NCBI GenBank assembly: GCA_020742515.1
Contig: DYWT01000101.1
Span: forward strand, 1-38,329
Direction: 5' to 3'
Length of the DNA stretch: 38,329 bases
Source of the DNA: Sporosarcina psychrophila
Lineage (GTDB): Bacteria; Bacillota; Bacilli; Bacillales_A; Planococcaceae
A program made the position numbers and the translations under genes. Positions 7,969 to 17,673 of this stretch are shown piece by piece; positions within the stretch are counted from its first letter, which is position 1; each line of letters begins with the position of its first letter. The notes beneath the pieces were generated by a model, which had not been told where the DNA came from, ran no database searches, and was given only the letters and a program-made list of their open reading frames with translations.

Positions 7969-8917
7969 GCAAATGATTCAACTGCATGTCGAAGACCCTA
8001 ATGAAGCGGTCATGCTTCTCGGAATGTCTGACCAAAATATGAAGTTGATCGAAGAAGAGCTGGACGTTTCAATCATGACACGCGGAGAAACGATTTCGCT
8101 CAATGGTGAAGAAGAAAATAGGAGTTCAGCTAAAGTGCTTTTAGAACAATTGCTGAAAGTAATCCGTAAAGGAATTAATATCAATCAACGGGACGTCTCG
8201 ACAGCGCTCGAGATGGTGAAAAGCGGCACAATCGAGTACTTTGCAGAATTGTACGATGAAGAAATTTCAAGGAATATGAAAGGGAAAGCGATTCGCGCCA
8301 AAACAATTGGCCAGCGTGAATATGTTAATGCTGTCCGTACGAGAGATCTGGTATTCTGTATCGGACCTGCTGGAACGGGGAAAACATATTTAGCGGTTGT
8401 ACTAGCTGTTCTTGCCATGAAGACCGGTTCAGCGAAACGAATTATTCTGACGCGTCCTGCAGTCGAGGCAGGAGAGAGCCTGGGCTTCCTTCCTGGCGAC
8501 TTGAAAGAAAAAGTGGACCCATATCTGCGTCCGCTTTACGATGCACTGCACGATGTCCTGGGAGCAGAACAAACGGATAGGCTTATGGAACGGGGAGTCA
8601 TTGAAATTGCACCGCTCGCTTATATGAGGGGACGGACGCTCGATGATGCATTTATTATTCTCGATGAAGCTCAGAATACGACAAAAGCGCAGATGAAAAT
8701 GTTTTTAACACGACTGGGCTTTGGTTCGAAAATGGTGATCAATGGAGATAAAACGCAAATCGACTTACCGAGAGGTACTGAATCGGGATTGATTGTTGCA
8801 GAATCAATACTTAAAAAAGTCGGCGATATCCATTTCCAATATCTGGAGCAAGGGGATGTTGTGCGCCATCCGCTCGTTGCTAAAATAATTGAAGCATATG
8901 AACAAGAGCAGTCATAG
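7961..8917 (+). CDS. phoH: PhoH-like P-loop ATPase
   Basis: Cytosolic ATPase of the PhoH family, 318 aa, found in most Bacillales between yqfD and pgpH and linked to RNA metabolism. The TTG at 7961 is chosen because AAGGAG (7945-7950) stands ten bases before it; the next ATG would be 22 bases away. An N-terminal KH-like region (to about 75) precedes the ATPase. Walker A is GPAGTGKT (135-142); Walker B is IILDEAQN (232-239); the stretch TRPAVEAGESLGFLPGD between them is a family signature. The start overlaps the yqfD end by eight bases. A terminator begins within the last codons. Confidence 0.95.
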   Translation: MDEQMIQLHVEDPNEAVMLLGMSDQNMKLIEEELDVSIMTRGETISLNGEEENRSSAKVLLEQLLKVIRKGININQRDVSTALEMVKSGTIEYFAELYDEEISRNMKGKAIRAKTIGQREYVNAVRTRDLVFCIGPAGTGKTYLAVVLAVLAMKTGSAKRIILTRPAVEAGESLGFLPGDLKEKVDPYLRPLYDALHDVLGAEQTDRLMERGVIEIAPLAYMRGRTLDDAFIILDEAQNTTKAQMKMFLTRLGFGSKMVINGDKTQIDLPRGTESGLIVAESILKKVGDIHFQYLEQGDVVRHPLVAKIIEAYEQEQS

Positions 8918-8934
8918 TAAGTGACTGCTTTTTC
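8907..8934 (+). terminator. Terminator overlapping the phoH stop codon
   Basis: AGCAGTCA (8907-8914) pairs with TGACTGCT (8922-8929), followed by a T-rich run. The stop codon (8915-8917) lies in the loop. Confidence 0.75.
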
Positions 8935-8990
8935 TTTAGTATCTAGCTAGCTGCTCTACTAATAGATAGAGAGGCAGGGGAGAGATTTCA

Positions 8991-11117
8991 ATGTTCCAGC
9001 CAATTTGGAAACTATTTAAATCCATTAAATTTACTTATTTCTCATTATTCCTCATCGGATTGTCGACTATACTTCTTTTTTCTTTTATGTATGGGAGTGT
9101 AAAGAAAGAAACGTATGAGTTAGAGGAATTTCAAATTTCTCCTGATACCATCCGTTCACTGAAAACGGTTGAAGATACTGTGAAAACGGAACAGGAAAAG
9201 GAACGCGCTGCTCATGAAGTAGGCCCCGCGTATGTATTTTCAGAAGACATTGCAAGAAACAGGCAGGCAATCGCAACATCACTTTTTGACTTCCTTATCG
9301 AAGTGAAAAACGCGAATGAGCCAGATCAGACTGAATCAGAAGTGCCGGTTAAGCCTGTAAAGGAACAAGTTGCTGAAATGCGTGCTAAATTGGCCAATTT
9401 AGAAAAGGAAGAGCCTAGTCTGCGGCTAAGTGACGATGCAATCTCTAGTCTTTTAGCCCAAAAGACGGATGCTTTGCTGGAAATGCAACAAGTTCTTGTT
9501 AGCGTAATGGGAGAGGAATTATCAAAACCGATCAGAACGGCTGATTTATCGACTGTCCGGTATGAAGTGGAGCGGAAGATCCGACTTACTGATTCGTTGC
9601 CCGCATCTGTCTTACAAACTTTGACAACACTTAGCAGGTCGCTTGTGGTTGAAACAGAGTCGGTCAATGAGGAGTCAACAAAGGCACGGATTGAAAGGGC
9701 GAAGGAAACCGTTGAACCTACCCGTATCTTGCAAGGACAAGTAATAGTACGTGAAGGCCAGGTTATAGATAAAGAAGTATTTAGGCAATTAGAGCTTGCG
9801 GGCGTATTGTCAAATCAGTCATCCATGAAACCGCTGGCAGGCCTCATTTTATTTGTGCTGTTTGTTGGCGCGATTATATACATGCATTTCTTGTCATGGA
9901 ATGAAAATAGGGTTGTGAAGAAAAAGGCTTTGCTCATTGTACTAGCTGTCTTTTTCCTGCTCGTGATTATGATGAAACTCTTATCCCTCATTGAAAAGGA
10001 TTTTGATGTCCTATTGGCCTTTCTATTTCCGACAGCACTCGCACCGATGCTCATTAAGTTATTAACGAACGAGCGGCTCGCATTAATGACGACAATTATC
10101 ACAGCGGCAACGGCGGGAATTCTTCTGCAGGAGGGATACGCGGCAATCATTCAGATGGAAGTTGCACTGTACATACTTTTTGGCGGGATTATGAGCCTGT
10201 ATTTACTTGGCGACAATGGTCGACGTTCGAACATCTTAAGGACGAGCTTAGGAGTGTCCGTTTCAAATATGATGTTCATCGCATTTTACCTATTGATGAC
10301 ACAGTCATCTTATACTTTGAATGAATTAGTGTATTATATGATAGCGGCAGTCGTTTCCGGAATTTTATCAGGAGCGCTTACAATCGGGCTGATGCCATTT
10401 TTTGAGTCTGCATTTAGGTTATTATCGGACATGCGTCTTATCGAACTATCGAACCCAAATCACCCGCTTTTGAAAAAAGTACTAACTGAAACGCCTGGCA
10501 CCTATCACCACAGCGTTATGGTTGCAAATCTGGCCGATGCAGCATGTGAATCGATTGGTGCGAATGGTCTTCTTGCAAGAGTGGGAAGTTATTATCATGA
10601 TATCGGCAAGACATTTAGACCTGGCTTCTTCATAGAGAACCAGCATGCCGGACAAAATCCACATGATGCTTTGCCGCCTGAAAAAAGCAGGGATATTATT
10701 ATTGCCCATGCCGAGGACGGCGCGAAACTTCTTGAAAAGCATAAAATGCCAGCAGAAATCATCGATATCGCGCGTCAGCATCATGGGACGAGCACTTTAA
10801 AATATTTTTACTTTAAATCCAAGGAATCTGGAGAAGATGTAAAAGAAGAAGATTTCCGTTATGCAGGCCCAAAACCTCAAACGAAAGAAATCGCGATTAT
10901 CTCCATTGCGGATAGCGTTGAAGCAGCGGTTCGGTCGATGAAAGAACCAACATCAGAAAAAATTGCAGCACTCGTTCGATCTATCGTTAACGATAAATTG
11001 AATGACGGCCAATTTGATGAATGTGATCTTTCCATGAAGGAATTAAAAAAAGCTGAAAAGATTATCTGTGAAACGCTAAATGGGATATTCCATAACCGGA
11101 TTGAATACCCAAAGTGA
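8991..11117 (+). CDS. pgpH: c-di-AMP phosphodiesterase PgpH (7TM-HD family)
   Basis: Membrane HD-domain phosphodiesterase (YqfF) that hydrolyses the second messenger cyclic di-AMP, 708 aa. One N-terminal helix (about residues 13-32) leads into an extracellular 7TMR-HDED sensor domain (about 35-275). Six or more helices follow (about 280-475), then a cytoplasmic HD domain. The metal-binding HD pair is H536-D537 in YYHDIGKT; upstream TYHHSVMVANLAD supplies the first histidines and RQHHGT a later one. GGCAGGGGAGAG precedes the ATG. A terminator after phoH lies before it, so it may also be transcribed on its own. ybeY starts 22 bases after its stop. Confidence 0.95.
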   Translation: MFQPIWKLFKSIKFTYFSLFLIGLSTILLFSFMYGSVKKETYELEEFQISPDTIRSLKTVEDTVKTEQEKERAAHEVGPAYVFSEDIARNRQAIATSLFDFLIEVKNANEPDQTESEVPVKPVKEQVAEMRAKLANLEKEEPSLRLSDDAISSLLAQKTDALLEMQQVLVSVMGEELSKPIRTADLSTVRYEVERKIRLTDSLPASVLQTLTTLSRSLVVETESVNEESTKARIERAKETVEPTRILQGQVIVREGQVIDKEVFRQLELAGVLSNQSSMKPLAGLILFVLFVGAIIYMHFLSWNENRVVKKKALLIVLAVFFLLVIMMKLLSLIEKDFDVLLAFLFPTALAPMLIKLLTNERLALMTTIITAATAGILLQEGYAAIIQMEVALYILFGGIMSLYLLGDNGRRSNILRTSLGVSVSNMMFIAFYLLMTQSSYTLNELVYYMIAAVVSGILSGALTIGLMPFFESAFRLLSDMRLIELSNPNHPLLKKVLTETPGTYHHSVMVANLADAACESIGANGLLARVGSYYHDIGKTFRPGFFIENQHAGQNPHDALPPEKSRDIIIAHAEDGAKLLEKHKMPAEIIDIARQHHGTSTLKYFYFKSKESGEDVKEEDFRYAGPKPQTKEIAIISIADSVEAAVRSMKEPTSEKIAALVRSIVNDKLNDGQFDECDLSMKELKKAEKIICETLNGIFHNRIEYPK

Positions 11118-11139
11118 GTATGAAAGGAGATACGAGTAG

Positions 11140-11610
11140 ATGCTAGAAATATATTTTGAGGACGAAACGACTAAAATCGATAAAAAAATTGAGGATATGA
11201 TCCGAAAGCTATTAAACCATGCCGCTACAGAAGAAGGATTAACGGGCGAAATGGAAGTTTCGGTAACATTTATGACGGATACTGACATTCAGGAAGTGAA
11301 TGCAACCTATCGAGGTAAAAATGTACCAACAGATGTCATTTCATTCGCGCTTGAAGAATTAACGGAAGGCGAAGTGGCAATTGTGCCGGAAGAAGGCATG
11401 CCGACCGTGTTAGGTGATATACTTATTTCTGTAGAAACAGCCGCGCGTCAAGCTGAGGAATACGGACATGATTTCAATCGTGAAATTGGATTTCTTGCTC
11501 TTCATGGTTTCCTTCATCTTCTGGGGTATGATCATATGACTGAAGAAGATGAAGTAGAGATGTTCGGCAGGCAAAAGGAGATTCTTGCTTTATTCGGACT
11601 TGAGAGGTGA
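11140..11610 (+). CDS. ybeY: Endoribonuclease YbeY (16S rRNA maturation)
   Basis: Zinc-dependent endoribonuclease taking part in 16S rRNA 3' processing and ribosome quality control, 156 aa, normal length. The zinc motif HGFLHLLGYDH gives ligands H122, H126 and H132. The conserved NVPTDVISFAL segment lies at 61-71. AAAGGAGA (11123-11130) stands nine bases before the ATG. The gene is followed six bases later by dgkA, whose ribosome site overlaps the ybeY stop, so expression is coupled. With era two genes on, the operon joins two 30S maturation factors. Confidence 0.96.
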   Translation: MLEIYFEDETTKIDKKIEDMIRKLLNHAATEEGLTGEMEVSVTFMTDTDIQEVNATYRGKNVPTDVISFALEELTEGEVAIVPEEGMPTVLGDILISVETAARQAEEYGHDFNREIGFLALHGFLHLLGYDHMTEEDEVEMFGRQKEILALFGLER

Positions 11611-11616
11611 ACTTCA

Positions 11617-11967
11617 ATGCAGAAGTTCCTACAATCTTTCGTGTACGCTTGGAATGGAATCTGTCACGGAGTAGAAGTGGAACGAAATGTGAAGTTCCAT
11701 TTAACAGCCGCATTTATTGTCATTGTAGCGGGTTTTATGACGGGCCTATCGCAGTTAGAGTGGTTTGTCATTATTATTCTGATTTGTGGAATGCTAGCGC
11801 TTGAACTGATGAATTCTGCGGTTGAACGTGTTGTCGATCTGTTAACAACAGAGCGTCATCCGCTTGCGAAACAAGCGAAAGATCTTGCTGCTGGCGCGGT
11901 TTTAATATATGCAATTGGAAGCGCAATTATCGGACTGATCCTATTTATTCCTAAATGGTTTAATTAA
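11617..11967 (+). CDS. dgkA: Undecaprenol / diacylglycerol kinase
   Basis: Small integral membrane kinase, 116 aa, of the DgkA family; Gram-positive members mostly phosphorylate undecaprenol, feeding the cell-wall lipid carrier pool. Three membrane helices are visible (about 31-45, 49-67 and 92-112). The family signature ALELMNSAVERVVDL (about 61-75) and the amphipathic EVERNVKFH segment near 21-29 hold the catalytic glutamates. The ribosome site GAGAGGTGA (11601-11609) overlaps the end of ybeY. In B. subtilis the same position holds dgkA between yqfG and cdd. Confidence 0.93.
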   Translation: MQKFLQSFVYAWNGICHGVEVERNVKFHLTAAFIVIVAGFMTGLSQLEWFVIIILICGMLALELMNSAVERVVDLLTTERHPLAKQAKDLAAGAVLIYAIGSAIIGLILFIPKWFN

Positions 11968-11972
11968 ATTGA

Positions 11973-13293
<1,321 letters not shown>

Positions 13294-13302
13294 GTAAAGA
13301 AA

Positions 13303-13410
13303 AGCGGAAGCGGCTTGCTCAGACACGACAGGTATAAGTCAGGCTGGCGAAGCGGCACGCATTTTGCTGCACAGCCAGCCTGACTTATAACCCGAGAGTC
13401 TAGCCGCTGA
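13303..13410. repeat. REP/bcr-type palindromic intergenic element
   Basis: A nested palindrome: a perfect 15-bp inverted repeat TATAAGTCAGGCTGG (13333-13347) with CCAGCCTGACTTATA (13375-13389), enclosed by AGCGGCT (13309-13315) and AGCCGCT (13402-13408). It opens with the AAAGCGGAAGCGGCTTGCTC type of sequence seen in repeated intergenic elements of Bacillaceae. It fills the whole era-recO gap and may also act as a transcriptional or mRNA-stability element. Confidence 0.75.
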
Positions 13411-13424
13411 AGCTAAGTAAAGAG

Positions 13425-14219
13425 GTGATTGCTTCGCTGAACAAATGGGAGGGAATCATTCTAAGAGGGATTCCGTACGGTGAATCCAACAAAATTGTCA
13501 CGCTATTTACCCGTGAAGGCGGAAAGATGACGGCGATGGCCCGGGGAGCGAAGAAACCGGCGAGTAGACTAGCTGCAGTGACGCAGCCGTTCACACACGG
13601 TTCATTTCTAATTCGTACCGGCAAAGGGATGGGAACGCTTGAACAAGGAGAGCCTATCGATTCAATGCGGTATATTCGCGAGGACTTGGAAGCAACAGCC
13701 TATGCGAGTTACGTTGTTGAACTTATTGATAAGCTGACAGAGGATAATGAGCGTGTTGCCGGTATCTATGGATTACTTTATGAGGCACTTCATGCCATCA
13801 ACGAGCAATATGATCCGGAAGCCATAGCATTATTCGTCGAGTGGAAAATGTTACCGGTCGCCGGCATCCATCCAATTCTCCATCAATGTGCAAATTGTGG
13901 AGCGACAGAGGGCGAATTTGCTTTTTCCTTTATGCAAATTGGTTTCATCTGTCATCGGTGTTTCCATGTAGATAAGCATGCGATACGGATTTCACCCAGT
14001 CAATTGAAGTTGATTCGGACCTTTTATAACGTTCCCATAAATCGGGTCGGTAATTTAACATTGAAGAAGACGACAAAAGAATTCATGAAAAAACTAGTCC
14101 GAACAATATATGATGAGCAAGTAGGGATTCGATTAAAATCGAGATCATTTCTTGATCAGCTTGACTCGACACCCGAACTGCTCCCTAAAAAAGAAAAACC
14201 TAAAGAGAGTGGCGAATAG
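13425..14219 (+). CDS. recO: DNA repair protein RecO
   Basis: Recombination mediator that loads RecA on SSB-coated DNA with RecR; 264 aa from GTG 13425. An N-terminal OB fold (LNKWEGIILRGIPYGESNKI) is followed by a helical domain and a zinc finger: C155/C158 (QCANCG) and C176/C179 (CHRC). The start is uncertain. The GTG overlaps the best ribosome site (AAAGAGGTGA, 13419-13428) and cannot be served by it. The family's usual first residues (MLxKxEG) begin at a CTG at 13437, eight bases after that site, which would give 260 aa. In Bacillus recO is followed by yqzB and glyQS; here a terminator and the accessory island follow. Confidence 0.93.
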   Translation: MIASLNKWEGIILRGIPYGESNKIVTLFTREGGKMTAMARGAKKPASRLAAVTQPFTHGSFLIRTGKGMGTLEQGEPIDSMRYIREDLEATAYASYVVELIDKLTEDNERVAGIYGLLYEALHAINEQYDPEAIALFVEWKMLPVAGIHPILHQCANCGATEGEFAFSFMQIGFICHRCFHVDKHAIRISPSQLKLIRTFYNVPINRVGNLTLKKTTKEFMKKLVRTIYDEQVGIRLKSRSFLDQLDSTPELLPKKEKPKESGE

Positions 14220-14235
14220 TTCTCTTTACAATAAA

Positions 14236-14283
14236 CCCCGGACCTTGGATTCTATGAAATAGAGTCTAGATCCGGGATTTTTG
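14236..14283 (+). terminator. Rho-independent terminator after recO
   Basis: CCCGGA (14237-14242) pairs with TCCGGG (14271-14276), with further inner pairing around ATTCTAT/ATAGAGT, followed by a T run. It closes the ybeY-recO operon. Confidence 0.8.
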
Positions 14284-14402
14284 TATTATAAATAAGTTGA
14301 AATAATAAATCCTTCAAATCCGTTTCGGCTATCCCTGGTAAGGCGCCTATGTTCGGTTTATATATCATCTTGAATACTTCGATTCCCTTTACAAATAATT
14401 AG

Positions 14403-14771
14403 TTACACATTATTGACGCGTTCAAATGCACCAAAACGAGTACCTTGGAAAGTTAGCATCCCTATATCACCATCGGCTAACATACCATATTGGGAATCGT
14501 TTACTGCTAGTTCCATACGATCTCCGCTCTCCACTTGAAATGTGGCATAATACCAAGTGCTGGCCGATGAATCACCAGCTCCGCCGGAAGTTTGTGTTCT
14601 TTTTGTTACGACTTCAGCAGGTACCGTCAGTTTCGGGGAGTTATTATTTGAATTCCACGTACTGATAGATTTCACAATAGCGAAAATAATTCCACCAAAA
14701 ACTATAATCGCAACTATACCGATAAAGATGGGAACAAAGGTAAACGTAGCATCTTCAAAAGGTGAAAACAT
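14403..14771 (-). CDS. DUF2500 family membrane protein
   Basis: 122 aa on the minus strand. One N-terminal membrane helix (FVPIFIGIVAIIVFGGIIFAI, residues 12-32) is followed by a beta-rich domain carrying the DUF2500 pattern: AEVVTKRTQTSGG, STWYYATFQVESGDRMEL and the closing LTFQGTRFGAFER. The function of the family is not known to me. AAGGAGG lies before the ATG at 14771. It is divergent from the cidA-like gene, and both promoters share the 14772-14905 gap. No terminator is visible beyond its stop. Confidence 0.85.
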   Translation of the reverse strand: MFSPFEDATFTFVPIFIGIVAIIVFGGIIFAIVKSISTWNSNNNSPKLTVPAEVVTKRTQTSGGAGDSSASTWYYATFQVESGDRMELAVNDSQYGMLADGDIGMLTFQGTRFGAFERVNNV

Positions 14772-14822
14772 GTATAATACCTCCTTATGTATTTTAAATG
14801 GGTGTGATAAATATTATACGTT

Positions 14823-14837
14823 CTATTTCTGAAATAG
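14823..14837. promoter_or_regulatory. Palindrome, possible operator between DUF2500 and cidA-like genes
   Basis: CTATTTC-T-GAAATAG is a 15-base palindrome with a single central base, 14 bases upstream of the -35 element of the cidA-like gene. A regulator-binding site is plausible; no regulator gene is adjacent. Confidence 0.4.
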
Positions 14838-14850
14838 TTTCATAACGTCT

Positions 14851-14879
14851 TTGATGTTTTACTTCTATATCTTTATACT
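14851..14879 (+). promoter_or_regulatory. SigA promoter of the cidA-cidB-like operon
   Basis: TTGATG (14851-14856), a 17-base spacer and TATACT (14874-14879), 27 bases before the start codon. Confidence 0.7.
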
Positions 14880-14905
14880 GATACGAAAGGAGGAAAGAAC
14901 CGTCT

Positions 14906-15289
14906 ATGAAGTACATAAAAATAATTCTGCAAATCATAGGCTTATATGCTTTTGTTCTGATGGGGAACTGGCTTAAAGATTTTCTCCATTTACCACTTTC
15001 AGGTAGCATAATTGGACTTTTAGTTTTGTTAGTGGCTCTTTCATTAAAACTAGTTCGGCTTGAATGGATTGAATCGGGCTCTTACTTCCTTTTATCTTAT
15101 TTGCCCTTATATTTTATCCCAGCGACTGTCGGCGTAATGAATTACGGGCATGTCTTTGCGGGAAAAGGATTCCTGCTAATACCAATCACGATAATCAGTA
15201 CGTTTTTGACGATGTGGATTTCTAGTTTTATAAGTCAATTTCTTGCTAAGAAATCTGCTAAGAAGGAGAACCAATTTTCATGCAAATAA
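14906..15289 (+). CDS. CidA/LrgA family holin-like protein
   Basis: 127 aa integral membrane protein with four helices and a short Lys-rich tail (AKKSAKKENQFSCK). The conserved opening QIIGLYAFVLMGNWLKDFLHLPLSGSIIGLL is typical of CidA/LrgA proteins, which form holin-like oligomers and take part in murein hydrolase control or by-product export. AAAGGAGGA stands about 12 bases before the ATG. It overlaps the following CidB/LrgB-type gene by ten bases, the classic two-gene operon. Which of the two family branches (Cid or Lrg) it belongs to cannot be decided here; neither a LysR-type cidR nor lytSR is next to it. Confidence 0.9.
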   Translation: MKYIKIILQIIGLYAFVLMGNWLKDFLHLPLSGSIIGLLVLLVALSLKLVRLEWIESGSYFLLSYLPLYFIPATVGVMNYGHVFAGKGFLLIPITIISTFLTMWISSFISQFLAKKSAKKENQFSCK

Positions 15290-15969
15290 TGATGTATTCA
15301 ATCCTCTTTGTCATTGTAACAATTGCCATTTATCTTGCAATGAACTTATTATATTTTAAATATCACAAAGCGTTTTTCATCCCAATTTTAACAACGACTA
15401 TTGGGATTATATTGATTCTCGTTCTTTTTAAAGTCCCATATGATACATACATGCTTGGTGGAAAGTGGATTGACTTGCTATTGGGACCAGCAATCGTATC
15501 ATTGGCCATACCTTTATATAAACAAAGGGAATTAATCAAACTGAATATGTTACCAATAGTGGGAGGTATAGCGGTGGGCGTTCTAGTTGGTATGGCAAGC
15601 GGTATGCTTTTTGCGAAGCTGGCGGGATTCCCAAAAGAAATTGTTTTTTCACTATTACCTAAATCGATTACAACGCCTATAGCCATACAGATTGCTACGG
15701 CATTGGGAGGAGTAACTTCGTTAACTATCGCTTTTGTGATGATTGCAGGATTTACAGGTGTCATACTAGGACCGACATTTTTGAAATGGTTTTGCATCGA
15801 TACTGCCATTGGCCGTGGCATCGGGTTGGGAGCAGCGGCCCATGCTCTTGGAACATCGAAAGCGATTGAACTTGGGGAGCAGGAAGCCTCCTATAGTTCC
15901 ATCGCTATGACGCTCTCTGCTATAATTGGGTCTATCGTTGGTCCGGTTATGGCTTGGTTTTTTTATTGA
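15280..15969 (+). CDS. CidB/LrgB family membrane protein
   Basis: 229 aa with about six to seven membrane helices; partner of the CidA/LrgA-type holin. Family signatures are YDTYMLGGKWIDLLLGPA, SLLPKSITTPIA (about 124-135) and the C-terminal GLGAAAHALGTSKAIE (about 182-197). The ATG at 15280 lies inside the upstream gene and follows AAGAAGGAGA. The two proteins act as an antiholin/holin-type or metabolite export pair in the cytoplasmic membrane. The Nudix gene starts 33 bases downstream with no terminator visible, so read-through is possible. Confidence 0.93.
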   Translation: MQIMMYSILFVIVTIAIYLAMNLLYFKYHKAFFIPILTTTIGIILILVLFKVPYDTYMLGGKWIDLLLGPAIVSLAIPLYKQRELIKLNMLPIVGGIAVGVLVGMASGMLFAKLAGFPKEIVFSLLPKSITTPIAIQIATALGGVTSLTIAFVMIAGFTGVILGPTFLKWFCIDTAIGRGIGLGAAAHALGTSKAIELGEQEASYSSIAMTLSAIIGSIVGPVMAWFFY

Positions 15970-16002
15970 ATAGAATAAAATGAAATTTTAAAGGAGGATT
16001 AG

Positions 16003-16392
16003 ATGAAAAAGTGGTTTGGTTCCGCAGCAATTTGTATAAATGAAAATAAAGATCTTTTAATGGTGAAAAGCGTTGGGTCTGAAGCCTGGGCTGTTCCATC
16101 TGGTGGCATAGAAGTAGGTGAATCACCGGAAGAATGTTGTATTAGGGAAGTGAAAGAGGAAACTGGATATGATGTTGAGATAGTAGAAAAACTGTTTATT
16201 AAAGAAGTGAAGCTCAAAGAGTATAAAGTGAAAACTTATTACTTTCTAGTAAATTATTTTAGAGAAAGCGAAGGAATTAATGACCCTGATGAACTCATTA
16301 TAGAAGTCGACTGGAAATCACTTTCTGAAATTCAAAGTATTAAACACGGTTACCCGGAAGATCTAGCATTTTTAATGGATTTAATGAAATAA
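16003..16392 (+). CDS. Nudix hydrolase
   Basis: 129 aa. The Nudix box is complete at residues 34-56: G34, E40, R48-E49, E52-E53 and G55 follow the Gx5Ex7REUxEExGU pattern, so a nucleoside-diphosphate-X substrate is expected; the exact substrate cannot be read from the sequence. AAAGGAGGA lies five bases before the ATG. It stands at the start of a run of small plus-strand genes (Nudix, VOC, P-loop kinase) that each have their own ribosome site and may be a loose transcription unit. Confidence 0.9.
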   Translation: MKKWFGSAAICINENKDLLMVKSVGSEAWAVPSGGIEVGESPEECCIREVKEETGYDVEIVEKLFIKEVKLKEYKVKTYYFLVNYFRESEGINDPDELIIEVDWKSLSEIQSIKHGYPEDLAFLMDLMK

Positions 16393-16434
16393 GGATTATG
16401 ATTAATAGTAAAAAGAAGAGACGAGAGGAAGGCT

Positions 16435-16899
16435 ATGTTAATGATTAAAGGCTTATATGAAGCACATTTACCTGTTAGGGATTTGGATCGTTCAGTGGAA
16501 TTTTACAAAGAATTAGGTTTACAATTTGATCACAAAGTGGAAGATAGATTAGCTTTTTTATGGATTGAAAAAGATAAAAGTTGGCTAGGTTTATGGGAAA
16601 CTGAGAAAGTCGAATTGGAATATCATCCGTCAATAAGGCATATCGCCTTTGAAGTTTCTTTGCAGGATCTGAAGGAATCAGTAAGTTGGTTAAAGGAACG
16701 AGGATGCGAGCCAAGAAAGGCATTTGGATTTGAACCAACAGAAGCCTTTGTAATGCCTCACGCCGATTATGCACACGCTAAAATTCATTTTAATGATCCC
16801 GATGGAAATAGCTTGGAGTTCATTTGTAAAATAGAAAATCCGAAAAGATTGACTGAACGGATGTATTTAAGTGAATGGGAGCGACTTAACGAGATATAG
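16435..16899 (+). CDS. VOC / glyoxalase-fold protein
   Basis: 154 aa from ATG 16435 (a second ATG at 16441 is equally near the GAGAGGAAGG site). Two beta-alpha-beta-beta-beta modules are visible. H11 (EAHLPVRDLDRSVEFY), H69 (IRHIAFEV) and E128 (DPDGNSLEFI) match metal-ligand positions of the vicinal-oxygen-chelate superfamily. The overall pattern, with the FYKELGLQ motif and the closing SLEF, resembles FosB-like and glyoxalase-like enzymes, but substrate cannot be assigned; fosfomycin resistance is not supported by any specific motif I can see. Located between a Nudix gene and a broken kinase gene. Confidence 0.85.
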   Translation: MLMIKGLYEAHLPVRDLDRSVEFYKELGLQFDHKVEDRLAFLWIEKDKSWLGLWETEKVELEYHPSIRHIAFEVSLQDLKESVSWLKERGCEPRKAFGFEPTEAFVMPHADYAHAKIHFNDPDGNSLEFICKIENPKRLTERMYLSEWERLNEI

Positions 16900-16975
16900 A
16901 TTAAATTAATATAAAAAAGGTGCATAAGTTGAAAAAAATCTTAGATTCTAACGTGGAAAAACGGAGGCGGATTTT

Positions 16976-17500
16976 ATGTTTTTTCTTCAAATGTCAGGAT
17001 TTCCGGGTTCAGGGAAGTCAACTCTTTCCAGAATTCTAGCAAAGTTAACCGGTGCGATTATAATAGATCACGATATTGTAAAATCATCTTTATTAAAATC
17101 TTTGGAGTCTACTAATGTAGTAGCGGATAATGTGGGTAAAATATCGTACGATATCGAATGGGCACTCATAGATTTTCATTTATCTCAAGGCTTAAGTGTT
17201 ATATTTGATAGTCCCTGTTTTTATACGGAAATGGTTGAAAAGGGGGTTGGATTATCTAAGAAACATAATGTTAAGTATAAGTATGTTGAATGTTATCTTA
17301 ATGATATTAAGGAGATTCAAATTAGGCTAAAGGAACGCACACGGATGATTAGCTAAATAAGTCAAGTTAACTCCGAGTGTGCATTCAGGGAACAGGTAGA
17401 TGCTAGTAAAAAGCCTTTTAATCTTGAATGTTTGGTAATTGATTCCGGGAAGCCAATAGACAGTTACATAGACAAGGCTTTTTTGTATATTAAAAATTAA
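16976..17500 (+). pseudogene. P-loop kinase (AAA-type), interrupted by an in-frame ochre stop
   Basis: Small ATP-binding kinase-like protein with Walker A at residues 8-16 (GFPGSGKST), an IIIDHDIVKSSLL segment typical of zeta-toxin/gluconate-kinase-like P-loop kinases, and VIFDSPC as second motif. Translation stops at TAA 17354-17356 after 126 aa, just after LKERTRMIS. The same frame continues without a further stop to 17500 (SQVNSECAFREQVD, then LECLVIDSGKPIDSYIDKAF), which has the expected C-terminal LIDxxxP-type ending. A single C-to-T change (CAA to TAA) explains the break. The AGGCGG region upstream is a fair ribosome site. The 126-aa fragment may still be made but lacks the C-terminal strand. 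Confidence 0.75.
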
Positions 17501-17673
17501 AAATTCGTTTTGAAATTGGGACAATTAAAGATAAGATAAGATAATTTTTTTTAATGGTGGCTACTATAAAACAAGCCAAATGAAATCCGACTTTAAACAA
17601 TACATTAAAATGAGTGACAATTCATTCATGCCTATAAAAAGTATGGTATATTCATTGAGGGAGTGATTGAATA

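Noticed and set aside
16435..16899. Fosfomycin resistance gene fosB
   Set aside because: Only general VOC-superfamily features are visible; no specific FosB signature could be confirmed.
16910..17030. Small frame from TTG 16929 reading KKILDSNVEKRRR
   Set aside because: Runs out of frame into the kinase gene and ends there; no independent support.
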